Source of the DNA: Deltaproteobacteria bacterium
Lineage (GTDB): Bacteria; Desulfobacterota_B; Binatia; Bin18
DNA length: 13,025 nt
Assembly: GCA_012271025.1 (NCBI GenBank)
Contig: JAAXHF010000077.1
Location: forward strand, 1 to 13,025
Direction: 5' to 3'
Both the position numbers and the translations under genes were made by a program. The notes beneath the pieces are model-generated. The model saw nothing but the letters and a program-made list of their open reading frames with translations, was not told the DNA's origin and ran no database searches. Below, in pieces: positions 12,604-13,025 of this stretch. Numbering within the stretch: the first letter of the stretch is position 1; each line of letters starts with the position of its first letter.

Positions 12604-13025
12604 CTAGTCCCGGCCGGTCAGAAACCAATCGAGCCATGGCAAACGCTCAAAGAGCAAAAAATCATAGCTGGGATGTGTCGGCTGAAAATCCGCATCGCTG
12701 AGAGAGACGTTGAGACGCAGCTGACGGAAGGCGTGGCCCTCGGCCAGCCGATCATTCCAGTCAAACAGCTCCAGCTTGATCGGAATACGACGCCCAATAT
12801 CCCAGTACATCACCATCCGGTAGTGGGGGTAGATCCGCCAGCGACTGTTGGGAAAGACGAACTCGAACACATAGCAGGGACGCTCGGTATACCGCACGAC
12901 GCCCAGAAAGCGCGCCTCCAACTCGTCCTGCAGCCAGCCCTGCAACAGCTGGTGCTGGATGCGTTCGACCAGCCGGTTCAGGCCGAAATCGGTAATTGGA
13001 TAGGGATGACCACGCTGGGCGATAT
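12604..13025 (-). CDS. DUF1571-family protein, 5' truncated by window edge
   Basis: The frame stays open to the right edge; 139 or so C-terminal residues are present. The visible part begins with HPYPITDFGLNRLVERI, the DUF1571 pattern in which a Pro-Ile-Thr is followed by a Gly-Leu helix. It continues with a beta-rich core ending in MYWDIGRRIPIKLELFDW, then LNVSLSDADFQPTHPSYDF, matching the family's C-terminal repeats of Asp and Pro. Any signal peptide lies outside the window. DUF1571 proteins are secreted or envelope-located in other bacteria, with no known activity. It is the first gene in the window of the minus-strand group with the histidine kinase, which it precedes by about 75 bp. Confidence 0.82.
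   Translation of the reverse strand, partial: IAQRGHPYPITDFGLNRLVERIQHQLLQGWLQDELEARFLGVVRYTERPCYVFEFVFPNSRWRIYPHYRMVMYWDIGRRIPIKLELFDWNDRLAEGHAFRQLRLNVSLSDADFQPTHPSYDFLLFERLPWLDWFLTGRD

Overview
The window is about 13 kb of GC-rich bacterial DNA. By eye it is near 60% G+C, with short AT-rich islands around 3,100-3,170, 4,800-4,990 and 5,440-5,500. It carries twelve protein genes and no rRNA, tRNA or CRISPR array. Octaheme c-type cytochrome, periplasmic cupredoxin, MoxR/CoxE-type ATPase and VWA proteins, a bifunctional-nuclease-domain (BFN) protein, a DUF1571 protein and multi-span histidine kinase together suggest a Gram-negative respiring bacterium. A deltaproteobacterial, Tectomicrobia-like or related uncultured lineage is possible, but no marker gene here fixes the taxonomy.

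Layout. (1) 1-3101, plus strand: the 3' part of a multiheme cytochrome c gene with eight CXXCH motifs, then a secreted cupredoxin-like/carboxypeptidase-regulatory-domain protein, closed by a strong intrinsic terminator. This looks like the end of a respiratory electron-transfer operon. (2) 3118-4876: a divergent pair, a YkgJ-type cysteine-cluster protein (minus) and a cupin with a histone-like basic tail (plus). They share a short intergenic region with a nested inverted repeat placed over the two predicted promoters. Near-identical 28-bp AT-rich repeats flank the pair. (3) 4666-5518: about 850 bp with no convincing gene, but with a 22-bp palindrome and a perfect 21-bp-stem hairpin. (4) 5519-9238, minus strand: MoxR AAA+ ATPase, CoxE-like VWA protein, BFN-domain protein and a membrane-anchored TPR protein, probably one transcription unit with a hairpin before the last gene. 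(5) 9359-10204, plus strand: an NRDE/TANGO2-family gene with a near-leaderless promoter. It converges on (6) 10217-13025, minus strand: a DUF1571 protein (cut by the window edge), an orphan membrane histidine kinase and a short-chain dehydrogenase.

The most unusual feature is a family of palindromic elements of about 40-53 bp. Three clear members and one diverged member were found by eye. Each has a 10-16 bp stem around a 20-21 nt loop with shared loop sequence. They sit at gene borders: against a start codon, over the stop codons of two convergent genes, and over the 5' end of the kinase gene. The diverged member lies inside the NRDE gene and is translated in frame, as in the palindromic elements known inside Rickettsia genes. 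No known defence or mobile system was recognised.
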